Shown here: piece by piece, positions 47,098 through 59,385 of the stretch
Layout: every line of letters begins with the position of its first letter
Numbering within the stretch: the stretch's first letter is position 1
Position numbers and translations under genes: made by a program
Assembly (NCBI RefSeq): GCF_964204865.1
Contig: NC_135257.1
Span: 2,914,001 to 2,978,000, forward strand
Reading direction: 5' to 3'
Origin: Styela clava
Taxonomy: Eukaryota; Chordata; Ascidiacea; Stolidobranchia; Styelidae
Length of the DNA stretch: 64,000 bases
The notes under the pieces: generated by a model
What the model was told of the DNA's origin: nothing
The model's input: only the letters and a program-made list of their open reading frames with translations
The model's database searches: none

Positions 47098-49329
47098 TCA
47101 TTCATATATAAATTCGATTCCTGTTCCTTTCAACTTTTCTTCAACTTGTCTGTTTATTTCAGCAGATTGTTCCGCAGAAAAATAGATTTTCCATTTGCCA
47201 ATGGTTCCTGGAATATTATAATTCACTAATAAGGGGAAGAATTAAAGATAAATATACAAATTCGTAGCTAAACTTCATAAAAATCCATCTAATAAATAAT
47301 TTTACCAAAACATAAGCAGTGCAGAATAATCTCATAGAGACTAAATTCATTTTTATAAAAATTTTATACCTGTAAGGCATTGTTTAATTGCATGGCGACT
47401 CATTCCATCTTCTGATTTCGATACCATATCCGACTTTCTCATGTTGTCAATTGAACACTTTTTAACTATTTCATAGATTTCGTCATCCGATAGTTTTACT
47501 TCCAGGAATTCTGACAACTCTTTTGTTTTTTCGAAAGGATTCTTAATATAAAGTAAAATACATCTTAAGGTCAGGCCGTAAAAAATGTTATCTCATATCA
47601 ATCACACATCAGTATTTCGCGTTACATACTCATATTTGTACGTACACAACGTATCCCATTTTTAACTAGTATGATGAAATTTCAAAACATAAAACATAGA
47701 AATATTCCAACATTCCGGAGTGAAGTTCTGAACTGACGTCTTTTAGGAGCCTTGATTAAGTGATCAGTTATTGTTGTTCAAAATTAGATCAATGTGGATT
47801 ACCTTTATCATTTCTTCATACACGATCAATATTGCGTTTTTGTTGTTTTTTATATGCGGCAGCCAACTCAAAATGTGATCCAAATATGATTCTCCTTTTC
47901 GTATGCCCAGAGGAAGAGGATCTAATTGAATAAATAAAATATTATAATTTTATTCAAATGCTGTTTGCCTGATAATTGATGCTTTTTTGAGAACTTTCAC
48001 TAAACGTTTTTTGGCATTAAAGATCCCAGTTATTAAACCAAAATAGTTTGGAATAGAGACTGAATAGTTTGCCCCTTCCTGAAAGAAAAAGACTTGTTGT
48101 TTATGAATGCTATCTAATACCTTTCATTTGTCGTTCAAAATAATCGTTCCAACCTTCGGGTGAAAATTTTGCTAATTCACCCTGCCAAGGAAATCCCTTA
48201 AGAAAATAAAAGTACGATACCAGCCTGTCCTTTGGATTCCGCAATGTGTAAACGATCTGAAAAAATGATTACTAATAATATTTTTCATTGCTTGTTTATT
48301 TATATTCTTTAAATACAACTTAAATTGTTTACCAAGTGGTATGTGAAACACTTCTTAACTACGTTATAAATTTGGTGGTATCTTTACTTTTGTAAATCTA
48401 TCTATCACTTCGAATGATCGATACAATATTTTGTTTACAGAATTTTATTCTTTAAGCTATATTCTACTAAAGCTTGCCTTTATGTTCCTTTCTTTGTATT
48501 TTTCTAAATTCACCAATTCAGCTGGTAGATGCGTAACAAAATATCTTCTAGGTATAGGAATATTGTGCATGACATTGAACTTTGAAGCTAAAGACCCAAC
48601 AAGAATGAGTTATCCTTTTAAAATAGCGACATTTGAAGAAATTATATAGTATATATTTAATAATTGACAAGCGTATTGTGTATGAGAGTAGCAATGCTGT
48701 AGTATACATTGAGTTGATGCTTTAAATGGAAGCAAAAATCATCAGTGTTATAGAGAGTACATTGTTTGATGTAATATACGTTTTACAATGCCAACAAATT
48801 GTATTGGAGCAAATCCTTAGCTAGGCTACCAAAGCGGTAACAATTTTTCTTTAAATAAAACAATTGTGAGTGGGTAGCCAATAAAATGATACGTATCTAA
48901 AAACCCAAGCTATTTATTTCTACAATAACCTACGTGTACATGTCTCAAGATACAAATGCGGTAAAGTGATATCTTTTGTCAGTTTATCATGTTTTTCGTC
49001 TCTTCCATACAATATCTGACGAATAATTTCCCGAGTCCATGTGGTGCCTAAAAAGAATACATAACTTGATATTGTCTGTCCTTTTTCTGTTTCATTTGTT
49101 TGTAGATTTTTATTAAACCTGTTTTTGCACACGATGCCACCATCACTTCGTTTTCTCTTGGCTCATGGTGATCGAAAGCAAAGGATACTGTATCTGGATG
49201 GAACTGTGGAATGAATAAATGATCATTCCATTCTAGAACTTTGTCCTCTGGAGAGTATGTGAAAGTATCTTGGAAATGAACGAAGTCTTTCTGGCACCAT
49301 TCAGGTAATTCTTGTTTTAGATTTGCCAT
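47098..49329 (-). CDS. Cytosolic sulfotransferase (SULT family), 7 exons, 323 aa
   Basis: The enzyme would transfer sulfonate from PAPS to a hydroxyl or amine of a small acceptor in the cytosol. Exons: 49329-49119, 49047-48934, 48587-48478, 48256-48121, 47921-47803, 47541-47370, 47207-47098, totalling 972 nt; all phases fit. The PAPS 5'-phosphosulfate loop reads AKTGTTW (residues 68-74; usually PKSGTTW) and is split by intron 1. The catalytic His is in VTHLP (His128). The 3'-phosphate motif is RNPKD (151-155). The YEEM segment and the C-terminal GTIGKWK (288-294) are present, but the Arg-Lys that normally precedes that Gly is Leu-Thr. Intron 3 has a GC donor (AAG|GCAAGC). There is no signal peptide. 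Length is slightly above the usual 285-300. The substrate cannot be told. Confidence 0.92.
48257..48477 (-). other. GC-AG intron of the sulfotransferase
   Basis: Intron 3 begins GCAAGC after exon-terminal AAG and ends TTTTTTCAG. It is the only intron of the gene with a GC donor, and the paralog keeps it (61743-61955). Reading through without splicing breaks the frame before the RNPKD motif. Confidence 0.8.
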
Positions 49330-51264
49330 AGTGTTTACTATTTTTGATAAAACACTGAAATTATATAAAGGGCCAAGTCTTTCATATTCATGTAGAATAT
49401 GATTGTATTGAAATAATAATATACAAAAGAAACGTGTTAACCTGCTTAGATTAAAACTACCTTTGTTCGGTCGTAAAACTCATACATAAAATGTATTTTG
49501 AACTAAACACTGAACCTGACTTTATATCTGCCGTGTTAAATGTAGTAAAATCGTCAATATCGATGTAATAAAAGAGTTTATTCGTAAGAATGTAGCATGC
49601 GATATTATTTCTTTTAGAAATTATTTCAGTCCGAACTTGAAAGAGATGTAACTTAACTATTCGATAGCAGCAACATTCATATTGTCATCCCATAAAACTA
49701 CCAATCCCACAGACCCAGTAGACCAGGTGCTAAACAAGAAACGAAACAATAAGAATAGTAAGCACTTGTATTTCCACCCTTTTTTTCTCTATAAGCAACA
49801 GTAATTAAACCAAAAGCTGTGCCATTTAATACTGCCATCCGAATTATATTTTTGTAGTCACTACATCTAGTATATATTCGGATTATTGTATAATTCACGC
49901 GTTTCAAGAATTTGGATTCGACAGATAGTCCACGTCGTATTTATCGATTCCTTATCGAATTTTAATTATTAACACCCTCACATTGTACGTTCGCCACAAT
50001 AAATCCTGGTGCAAACAACATCTAATCAAAATTGTGTGAGTGGTTCCATAGAATCTATTAAAAACCACACATACTTGAAGTAAAGTATCACAGGTTCTTA
50101 TTAATTTGAAAAATTACTGATAAATCATGTATGTATATTTCGGAATAAAACTACTAAGTATGTGTACCTTAGAACTGGCATTTAAGATGTGAGACGTTTC
50201 TTGTTTTCGGACGGTTAGGTATTGGCGACTTTTCAACGCTTGAAGCGGATGAATTGCCACCCAGTGCACCAAATAGCAAGAAGATAAGAGAAACGGCTTT
50301 CGGAAATAAGCGAAAATATTTGCAATACTGTTGAAACTTGATTTTACTTTTTAGTTCTAACCTCAGGTACTCGCTGGATTCGACTCAATTTCTTGACTCA
50401 TTACTCCGATTTGTGGAATCACATTAATGTCGGACTAGATCCTCACTAGTATTTATTGCTTTAAAACTTCAACTGATTTAATGTCTGATTGGCCCGTTGC
50501 AGAATATTAACCTTTCTAAGTAAACAGCAGTATTAGAGTGGTCTCAATTGCTACTGTGTAAGGTAAATAAAGTTGTACAAACGAATTCGTTTTTCAGGCA
50601 ACTCAAATACTGTATGCAATATACTGTCGTCTGAAAGACAACAAGAGAAAGTTGTAAGTTTTCTCATAAATTTTTCAATGAATAAGCTAAATTAATTAAA
50701 CTAATTACTTTGAATGAATTGTATCTATTCTATGTTCATTCATGCTTAGGCCTAACTAAACCTTGGCAGTGTAACCATTTACAACTCTGAAGACAATTTC
50801 GTTTAAATTGCATATGTACTAGTGGCTTATTCCCCCGGGAAGGGAATTAATTACATAATGCTCATAAAGATAAAATAATCATCATATCTATTTATACGCT
50901 TCAGCTGAATGCTATACTATTTTCTTTTATTGAACCAGTAGTAAAACCAGTAACACAAATCAATTCGACATAATTACTGGCTGTTCGAAAAGGTGTAAAC
51001 CAGAATATATGAATCCAGATGACTTGCTGCATGTAAGTCTCTTATATTCAAATAGTATTGTATTGCATTGAATCAATATACAAAAAAACTGACGTGTTAA
51101 TCTGCTTAGATTACAACTACATTTATTTGATAGTAGAACTCCATAAAATATATTTGAAACAAAACACAGGACCTGACTTTATATCTACACTGTTAAATGT
51201 AGTAAAATCATCAACGTGAATGTAATAAATCGGTTTATCCGTAACAATGTAGCATGTGTTATTG

Positions 51265-52118
51265 GACACGTTTGTTGGACACGTTTAGTGGACATAACGA
51301 TCGTTTTGTTGGTATATTGTTCTTGGTGTTCTTTGACACTTTTTGGACACCTAATGGAAATATTAAAAAACCGCTTTTCTCTTTGATCACTGGACCAATT
51401 GCTTTGAAATTTTTAGTGGTTAAAGATGAAATTTTTCTCCAGAAGGATATTTAAGGCTTTTATTTATTTCAAATATTTCTGTTAGCTCAGTGAGATTTGT
51501 TTTTGTTTGCTATGACGTCACTGAACGTTCTGCAGACGCATATGCAGGCACTCCTCTTTTTGATCACCTGCCATCGAACGTTGGCGTGACGGCGGATTCT
51601 GAAAGTGGTCGCAACACTCGCAAGTTTTTCGAGGTTACCGGTGAATGGCGATGATGCTAAAGGTACGGTAGGCCGTACTGTACTGCTTCGCTTGGTGCGA
51701 ATATATTTGTAGACTGTGGTCTAGAGGTACGGTAAACCGTACTTCACTGCTTCGCTTGGTGTGAATATATTTGTAGACTGTGGTCTAAAGGTACGGTAAC
51801 CGGTACTGTACTGCTTCGCTTGGTGTGAATATATTTGTAGACTGTGGTATCTGCTGTTATAACACCGTGATAAATCGAATAAGTTGGTTTTGCAAAGAAG
51901 AAGCGTCCGACATTACAGGTAGGAGGGGGAATAGGAGGGGTGCGCATTTCCAATACGTCGATAATATCTTTGTCAACCAATTTGCGACCATCGTGTTTTT
52001 GTCTGTTTGATTGCGGTGATGTGGTGCTTTGTTTATACAGGTACTGGCAAGTCACCGCATATGATTCTTGGGGTATTATTCTGCGTGTCCATATATTTGA
52101 GCATTGCTCTCTTGTTAT
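51265..52118 (-). mobile_element. AGAGAGC...GTGTCC repeat with internal tandem array
   Basis: In the inverted sense it starts AGAGAGCAATGCTC with GGACACG and ends ACGATCGTTATGTCC...GTGTCC. It interrupts the duplicated upstream DNA and is flanked by TGTTATT on both sides (51258-51264 and 52119-52125), a 7-bp target duplication. It contains the 3 x 64-bp array. No transposase was seen. Confidence 0.7.
51657..51848. repeat. Tandem array, 3 x 64 bp
   Basis: Three consecutive 64-bp units (51657-51720, 51721-51784, 51785-51848) differing at only a few positions. Each has a palindromic core near GGTACGGTAACCGGTACT-like sequence and a shared CTGCTTCGCTTGGTG and ATATATTTGTAGACTG. The differences concentrate in the palindrome. 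Confidence 0.95.
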
Positions 52119-54051
52119 TTCTTTTAGATAATAATTCCGTCCGATTGGACCAAATCGTAACAACATGAATATGAATAAACTCGAGAGTGACGAAACTTAG
52201 CTATTCAATAGCAGCAATAATCATATTGTCAACACATAAAACTACCAATCCTACCTATTTAGTCAAAGGTTGTGCTATTTAATATTGACGTCTGAATTAT
52301 GTTTTTGTAGTCACTGCATCTAATATAGATGCGGATTTGGGTAGAATCCAAGTGTTTTTAAGATTTGTATTCGACAGATAGTCCAAGTCGTATTTTTCGA
52401 TTCCTCATTGAATTTTACATATTAACGCTCTTGTCTTATACGTTTGCCACTATAAATCTTGATGCAAATAATGTGATTGATCCCATAGGTTCTGTTAAAA
52501 AATCACACATATTCAAAGTATTTTATCACAGATTATTATTAATTAGAAAATTTGCTGATAAATCATCTATCTATATTTCGGCAAAGTATGTGTACCTTTT
52601 ATCACAAATTATTAATAATTACAAAATTTGCTGATAAATCATCTATCTATATTTTGGCAAATTATGTGTACCTTGAATTGACATTTAATATGTTCGACGT
52701 TTCCTGGTTTCGGACGGTTACCTAATGACGACTTTCCAAAGCTTATTGTCAAAGCGAGTTTCGTCTCATATTTGTTTCTTTATTGTGGCCTGAATGCAAA
52801 GAAAATCAAGTAACGCTTAAATCGGATTAATTGCCTCGCAGTGCCACACTTCTGCACCATCGAGAAGATGAGATATACGGCATTTGTAGATAAGCGCAAA
52901 TTGGTGCAACACTGTTGAAACGTGTTTTTTTACCTTTCAGTTATGACGTCAGGTACTCGGTCGATTCGACTCAATATCTTGATTTACTACTCCGATTTGT
53001 GGAATCCTAGTAATGTCGGACTAGATCAATTACAAACATTTAGTGCTCTTCAACTTCAACTAATTTAATGTACGAGTAGCCTACCTTATAAGCACATCGA
53101 AAAAATCAATGCGAAGTAGTTGGTAGTCACAACTGTTGTGCGTTCTCATTGCCAGAATCAATTATTAATCTGTCCCGATTGGCACATATTCCGTTGCAGG
53201 ATATTAACTTTTCTAAGTGAACAGAATTATTAGAGTGGTCTCAATTGCTACAGTGTAAGGTGAATAAAGTTGTGCAAACAAAACTAGCTTTTCGCTACTG
53301 TATGCAATATATTACAAGTTGGTATGAAAGACGAAAAGAGAAAATTGTAAGTTTCATTACAAATGTTGCAATGAATAGGTTTTTATACTGTACCGGTTCT
53401 ATTCTATGTTCATGCTTGGCAATGTGATCATTTGCAACTCTGAAAACATTTGTAATCAAAGTGCTATACCTCTATCAAACCTGGACCCGAAAACGTACCA
53501 TAATATTATACTTACATATGTACCAGTGGTTTTTTTTACTCCCCGGGAAGGGAATGATTTACATAATACTCATGAAGATAAAATACTCATCATATCTATT
53601 CATATGCTTTAGATAAATGTTATAACATTTTCTTTTATTGAACCGGTATAACTTGTAACACAAATCAATTTGGCAAAATCACTGGCTTTTTTAAACTCGA
53701 TTATATGAAGCTGTAATAACTTTTTTTCGTATTCAGGAGTACCGAGTCATAATAGGTAAAGAGAAGTTAATTTAAAAGTGTGTTTTATTGCACAGAAATC
53801 ATCGTTTCGAAAATGCTTAAATTATCATAATATCCTAAGCGATTCAAATGTCTGCATACTAAGACAAATAATATATTTGTTTAAAGTTTTGTTTGGCCAA
53901 AGCCAGATTTTCTCAGACAAACATTATTCAACTACAACAGGAAGAGAATAATATAAATATGAAAAAAAAAATTTTTTGCAGAAACTAACATTATAAAGAT
54001 AAGAAATAGTATTTATTGTTAATTTTTAATATATATATATTCTCCTTGCCT

Positions 54052-54273
54052 TCACAACACGCCCCAATCTATTTGGAACTTGACTGCACAAGGCACTATG
54101 ACTTCTTCTGATATTCCGTCCCAACAAGTCATCAATTTATGCTTTAAAGCTTCGACACTTGTCCGAATGGAAGTGCAGAATTTACTCTCTAGAATACTAC
54201 AGATGGCGAAATCCATAGGGTTCAGATCTGAAGAGGAAGGAGGCCATAATTCCCTCAGCCAGAGCTCACCCAT
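54052..54273 (-). pseudogene. Mariner transposase C-terminal remnant
   Basis: A 73-codon minus-strand frame begins within LWPPSSSDLNPMDFAI, the conserved block around the third catalytic Asp of mariner-type transposases (Pro-x-Ser-x-Asp-Leu-x-Pro-x-Asp-Phe), followed by a SVEALKHKL helix and CWDGI. The N-terminal DNA-binding half and the first two Asp are missing. Cut at its inner end by the hAT MITE at 54286. Confidence 0.75.
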
Positions 54274-54285
54274 ATTCCTTCTACA

Positions 54286-54459
54286 CAGTGGTGGGATTCA
54301 AATTTTTTGTCACCCGGTTCCTTTACAAAAGTCATATTTTTCAGCCGGTTCTGTTACAAACAAAACAGTAACCAGTAATGGTAACCGGTTTGCTGATCTC
54401 ATAAAATTCCGTGAGACCGTTCTATAGAACCGGTGCGAACCGGCTGAATCCCACCACTG
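54286..54459. mobile_element. hAT-type MITE, 174 bp
   Basis: The ends are CAGTGGTGGGATTCA and its inverse TGAATCCCACCACTG. Flanking octamers CTTCTACA (54278-54285) and CTCCTACA (54460-54467) match at 7 of 8. Inside are repeated CCGGTTC/GAACCGG words forming a self-complementary structure. Inserted into the mariner remnant. Confidence 0.9.
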
Positions 54460-55047
54460 CTCCTACACTATTTTTGGACACGATTAGCTGTGTGAGATTT
54501 GGCTTCGTCATGACTTTCCCGATTCAAACAGTTTCTGAAACGCTGAACCTGTAGATGTCATAATAAACTTAATTCATGCAAATAGTAGGAACTGTCCTGA
54601 TTCAAACACTGTTTTTTTTTTTACCTCAAAATTAATATTTGTCTACACTTGGACTGATCACAGGGTGTGTAAAGTAATGTTCATGCCGTTTCTCTTCTTG
54701 TTGTGGTTGAATATTGTTCGTCCGAGGAAGTCTGGACTTGGTCAGATGAAACGTTACAGAAATATATTTGTGTTAGTGTGCAGCAATGCTATTGAATCAT
54801 TTAGTATAGTTATCTTCACTCTTGCCATAGCACCCTTGCATTATATTTATATTCATACGGATACACCGGCACAATAGCATAGAAGAAATAGTTAGTCCCG
54901 TAGAAATTTAATCAAGAGCACATCACATTAAATTGACGCATAATGCATACCTGCGTGGTTCCGTTAGCATTCTGATGATCTCCGTGCAAGTGACCATGGT
55001 TTGGATAAGTTACAATACGTTCAAATTGAGAGATAATACAAAGATTT

Positions 55048-55800
55048 AGGAGACAAGAGAGCAATGCTCAAATATGTGGACACACAGACAATTCCCCAAA
55101 AATCATATGTCATAGATATTTTAGGTCCTGTGACAATGATCAATTCTTCTTGATTATATTGAAACATCAATTGAAATATCTCGTGCTATGAGTCAATTAC
55201 GTACCGTATCACGTACCACAGTCAAACATTTCACATAAAAACGTCACTAAATAACATACTTCAACTTAACACCACCTGAATCAACTTTCGGTACAGTGAC
55301 TCTCACAACTGTTTAGGGCTGATGGACGACTCGACTACACGGACAACTCACCAGGCCTAGCTGTAGTCGAGTTGTCTGCCACCCATTTCACATGTCCCGT
55401 GAAAATGATCTGTTTTTATCCATTCAATTGCAACCTGAATTGAAATACTAAGGGCATTTGGTCCAGTAATCAATGAGAAAAGCGACTTTTTAGGTTTTCC
55501 ACTAGGTGTTCAAAAACGTGTCAAAGAACAAGAACAACAAGAGAGCTATGCTCAAATATATGGACAGGTAGAGCCACATAATTTTGATGACGTCATAGCA
55601 AAAAAAAAGTACTAGCCTCCTGGAAAAAAATTCTATCTCTAATCACTGGAAATTTCAAAGCAATTGGTTCAGTAATCAAAGAGAAAAACAATTTCTTCAA
55701 AACGTGTCAAAGAACAACGAGAACAACACAAGAGAGCAATGCTTAAATATATAGACACGAAAGCTCTTTACAATAATTACATCACGCTGTTAAACCAGAA
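55048..55800 (+). repeat. Clustered copies of the AGAGAGC...GGACAC repeat
   Basis: The start motif AGAGAGC(A/T)ATGCTCAAATATNTGGACAC occurs at about 55058, 55540 and 55730 in the same orientation, with intervening GTGTCAAAGAACAA... ends and shared CAATTGGTNCAGTAATC segments. It appears as a head-to-tail set of three partial copies just upstream of the L1 element. Confidence 0.7.
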
Positions 55801-56424
55801 AATATTTTTTGCATTGATAAAACCGCAACCACGATATTTCATAACATGTTGAACACTATTGGTACATTGTAATGCTTCCTTATTGGCATATTTATGTTGT
55901 TTACCGCAGAACTGTAATGAAAAAAGCTAAAAGATAAGCATAAACATAGCAGCTGTGCAAGCGTACAAATAAAATGGAAAAAGTTAATTTGACTGCAAAT
56001 GCAGTGAGAGTAACATTTAAAATTTTAAATAAACGTGATATGCTTTGGCACTTATCTACGTCACATGTTAAAAATTATCGGAGAAGTTGTAAAGTTCTTC
56101 CTTAGCATACTTTAGTTATTCACGGCAAAACTGTAACGAAAAGATGAGAGCGTAATTCACAGTGATATGGTACCGGTGCCTTAACTCACCAGTACCATAC
56201 TTTATCTGTAAGTCTGATACCGGTATTCGATGGTGGAATGGTTCTTCTTTGGCATGTACAAACTCAATTCATTTTATGTTATCAAAATAAACTAATACGC
56301 TAGTATACAAAACTTGAATTTGTGCAATAGTAAGTCACCGTGCTGCGTTACCGTACGTTCGCTTCTTCGCCGCAATCGCCACAAGGTGCCGCTATTTTTC
56401 ATTGTGATCACCAATTCGCACAAA
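55801..56424. other. Spacer with no recognised gene
   Basis: A+T-rich, with scattered GGTACCGG/ACCGTAC palindromic words around 56165-56360 that recall the core of the 64-bp tandem array. The L1 frame is technically open back to 56314, but residues before about 56425 do not look like L1 protein and are flanking DNA. Confidence 0.5.
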
Positions 56425-59274
56425 AAAAAGATGAAAGATCTTGAAATATTAATATCTTCGCTAGAAACCAAGTATGCCAGTCACCAATCTGATGACAATA
56501 TGCAACAACTGGAAATTGCAAAGCAGTCTCTAAATGAATTGTTGAAGCAAAAAACTCGTGGCTACCTGATTAGAAGTAAAATTAAATGGGCTGAAGAAGG
56601 GGAACATAATACAAAATATTTTTTCGGTCTTGAAAAGAGGCATAAACAAAGGACATCTATTGCACAACTGTATGAAAATGATAGAATAATCTCAGATCAA
56701 GAACAAATATTGAAATGTATCAAATTATTTTATACAGAATTATACTCGGAAACATCATCACATAATGTTGATATAGAAGAAATATTGCAAGGGATCGATA
56801 TACCACACATGGAACCTGAAGTTTCAGACCTATGTCCTGGTGTTATCACAGAAGGTGCTTGTTTCGAGGCTTTGAAATCCATGAAATCTGACAAAACACC
56901 CGGGCTTGATGGTCTTCCAGCAGAGTTTTATAAGGTGTTTTGGAAGGATATCAAACATCTTTTGATGGCTAGCTACAATCATTCATTTTGTAAAGGGACT
57001 TTAAGCAAAACACAGAAAAGAGGATTAATAACTCTTCTTCCTAAGAAAGGACAAACTGAACATTGTATAAGCAATTATCGCCCAATAACTTTATTAAACG
57101 TGGACTATAAAATACTGAGCAAAACATTAACAAACCAAATGAGTAATGTAATCAACGAAATTGTTGATCTTGATCAAACTGGATTTATTAAGGGGAGGAA
57201 TATAGGGGATAATATTCGACTGATTTGTGATGTGATTGACATAACCGTTGCTGAATCATTGCCTGGGGCTTTAATTTTCCTTGATATACAAAAAGCATAT
57301 GATAGTGTGAAATGGGATTTCTTGTTCAAAATTCTTCATATATTTGGATTTGATCTTAAATTCATAAAATGGGTTAAAATCCTTTACAATGATATACAGT
57401 GTTGTGTTACAAACAATGGTCATATTTCAAATGATTTTGTAGTCCATAGAGGCCTAAGGCAAGGTGATTCTTTCAGTTGTCTTACATTTTTACTGGTAAT
57501 TGAAATTTTTGCAAACATGGTCAGGCAAAACCCAAAAATTGAACCCATAAAATGGAGGGATATTTCTATAAAAATTTCTATGCTTGCTGATGATGTGACA
57601 GTAATGACCAATGGATCAAAATCTAGTATTGATGCCCTTTTTCAAACTTCAAACATTTTTGGGATTATATCTGGGTGCAAAATTAATATAGCAAAATGTC
57701 AAGCAATGTATATTGGCACTAAGATTGGAACCTCCCCGATTAGTAGTGAATATGGTCTGAATTGGAACGATGAAATTAAAATATTGGGTGTTATTCTGTC
57801 AAACAAAATGGAGGGTATATACAGCAAAAATTTTCCTCAAATATTAGATAAAGTCAAAAAGCTACTTCAGGTGTGGAAAACAAGAAATTTGACGTTTTTG
57901 GGAAGGGTTTGCATTATTAAGTCTCTCATTCTACCCCAGATATTATACCATGCAACTGTTTTACCAATCGATGTTCCTGAAAGTTTTTTGACTGAATTGA
58001 ATAGAAATATATATGTTTTTATATGGGGTTCAACTTGGGAGCGGATCAAACGAAATACATTGATTGGCCCCAAAGAAAAGGGAGGTGTTGATATGATAGA
58101 TATAAAAAATTTTATTGTTGCCCAAAAAATTAAATTCATTCAAACACTCTTGAATGAGGAAGTTAATCCAGTGTGGAAATTGATTGAGATGGAAGTGCTT
58201 AGCCAATACTGTTTTCAAGCATTGCTTGAAGGAAAATTGAGCTCAAATTCATATGTTCTGAAGCATTTACCTTTAACATCCATACGAAATGTATTTAAAA
58301 ACTGGTATTTCTGTAAAAATTTGCTTTTTGATTGGAAAATGTCAAATTTTGATCAACCTATATGGTACAACAAAAGTATTTCTTATGCCAGAAAACAATT
58401 TTTTATAAAGTCTTGGTATGATCATGGTATAAAAGCTGTAAGACATTTAGCAAATGTGGGTAATTTGTTTACTTATAGAGAGTTGACTGAAAAATATGGC
58501 ATGCAATATAGTGATGAAGAGTATGTGAATTATTATCGCATCACTGGAGTTCTACCCGATTATTGGTTATGCAATATTGGAAACTGTGTTGATTTTAGTG
58601 TAATAAGTGACACTGAAGAGAATGTATGTCATTTTATTTCTGAAACATTCGAATCAGGAAAAGTAAATAAAAGCATCTATAAAAAGTTGAACCTTATCAA
58701 ATTTATATCCCCTGATAAATCAAGAAAAAAATGGACAGATCTTTTGTATTTAGAGAGTGATTTTAATTGGAATAAATTGTATATGGATATCTTTTATTGT
58801 ACTATTGAAACTAAATTGCAATCTTTTCATGTAAAGCTATTTCATGGTGCCATAGTACTAAACGATAGATTATATAAATTTAAACTTGTTTCATCAGAGT
58901 TATGTGATTTCTGTCATTCGAATGTTGAAACTACTGACCATTTCTTCTATGATTGTATAGTTGTCCAACAGTTTTGGGAATTTCTGAACATGTGGATATA
59001 TTCAAAAACAGGGATTAATTTTAACTTTTCAAAAAAAGATTGCATGTTGGGATATGTTTGCCAATTCTATAACAAATTGTGTAATTGTATACTTCTTACT
59101 GCCCGGTTTTATCTATATCGTTGTAAGATACAGAAAAAGAAACCACTGTTCTATGTTTTTACCTCATATCTTCATGAAGTGAGGGAAATTGAGCGGTTCA
59201 TTGCACATAAAAATGGCAAAATAAAGAAACATTATCAAAAATGGAAAATTTTAGGATATACACACAATAATTGA
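56425..59274 (+). CDS. L1-Tx1 ORF2 reverse transcriptase, N-truncated
   Basis: An open frame (ATG at 56314, L1-like from about 56425) of roughly 950 L1 codons. The linker has RSKIKWAEEGEHNTKYFF (about residue 88), typical of L1 just after the endonuclease. RT follows: DKTPGLDGLPAEFYKVFW, then LITLLPKKG with SNYRPITLLNVDYKILSK, FLDIQKAYDSV, GLRQGDSFSCL, and the catalytic box LADDVTVM near residue 423 (usually FADD). The thumb and a C-terminal region ending in a C-x2-C...H-type motif (CDFCHSNVETTDHFFYDC, about residue 868) are present. No stop or shift was seen. Without the endonuclease it cannot start normal insertion. Confidence 0.92.
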   Translation, partial: KKMKDLEILISSLETKYASHQSDDNMQQLEIAKQSLNELLKQKTRGYLIRSKIKWAEEGEHNTKYFFGLEKRHKQRTSIAQLYENDRIISDQEQILKCIKLFYTELYSETSSHNVDIEEILQGIDIPHMEPEVSDLCPGVITEGACFEALKSMKSDKTPGLDGLPAEFYKVFWKDIKHLLMASYNHSFCKGTLSKTQKRGLITLLPKKGQTEHCISNYRPITLLNVDYKILSKTLTNQMSNVINEIVDLDQTGFIKGRNIGDNIRLICDVIDITVAESLPGALIFLDIQKAYDSVKWDFLFKILHIFGFDLKFIKWVKILYNDIQCCVTNNGHISNDFVVHRGLRQGDSFSCLTFLLVIEIFANMVRQNPKIEPIKWRDISIKISMLADDVTVMTNGSKSSIDALFQTSNIFGIISGCKINIAKCQAMYIGTKIGTSPISSEYGLNWNDEIKILGVILSNKMEGIYSKNFPQILDKVKKLLQVWKTRNLTFLGRVCIIKSLILPQILYHATVLPIDVPESFLTELNRNIYVFIWGSTWERIKRNTLIGPKEKGGVDMIDIKNFIVAQKIKFIQTLLNEEVNPVWKLIEMEVLSQYCFQALLEGKLSSNSYVLKHLPLTSIRNVFKNWYFCKNLLFDWKMSNFDQPIWYNKSISYARKQFFIKSWYDHGIKAVRHLANVGNLFTYRELTEKYGMQYSDEEYVNYYRITGVLPDYWLCNIGNCVDFSVISDTEENVCHFISETFESGKVNKSIYKKLNLIKFISPDKSRKKWTDLLYLESDFNWNKLYMDIFYCTIETKLQSFHVKLFHGAIVLNDRLYKFKLVSSELCDFCHSNVETTDHFFYDCIVVQQFWEFLNMWIYSKTGINFNFSKKDCMLGYVCQFYNKLCNCILLTARFYLYRCKIQKKKPLFYVFTSYLHEVREIERFIAHKNGKIKKHYQKWKILGYTHNN

Positions 59275-59385
59275 TTATTTTTATATGATGAATTGTGATT
59301 ATGTAGTTTCTATGAATATTGATTAATAATGCTGTAGATATTGTAGATGTATCGATTAACTGTGTTTTATATAATAATAAATATA

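Larger units (their letters stand above)
49330..53650. repeat. Duplicated upstream DNA of the sulfotransferase
   Basis: About 49410-50950 is repeated at 51040-53650 (interrupted by the element at 51265-52118) and again at 62880-64000. Shared landmarks include CTGACTTTATATCT, GAGTGGTCTCAATTGCTAC and GACTCAATTTCTTGA-like words. No coding exon is supported. This is part of the tandem duplication carrying the sulfotransferases; the middle copy has no sulfotransferase attached. Confidence 0.75.
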
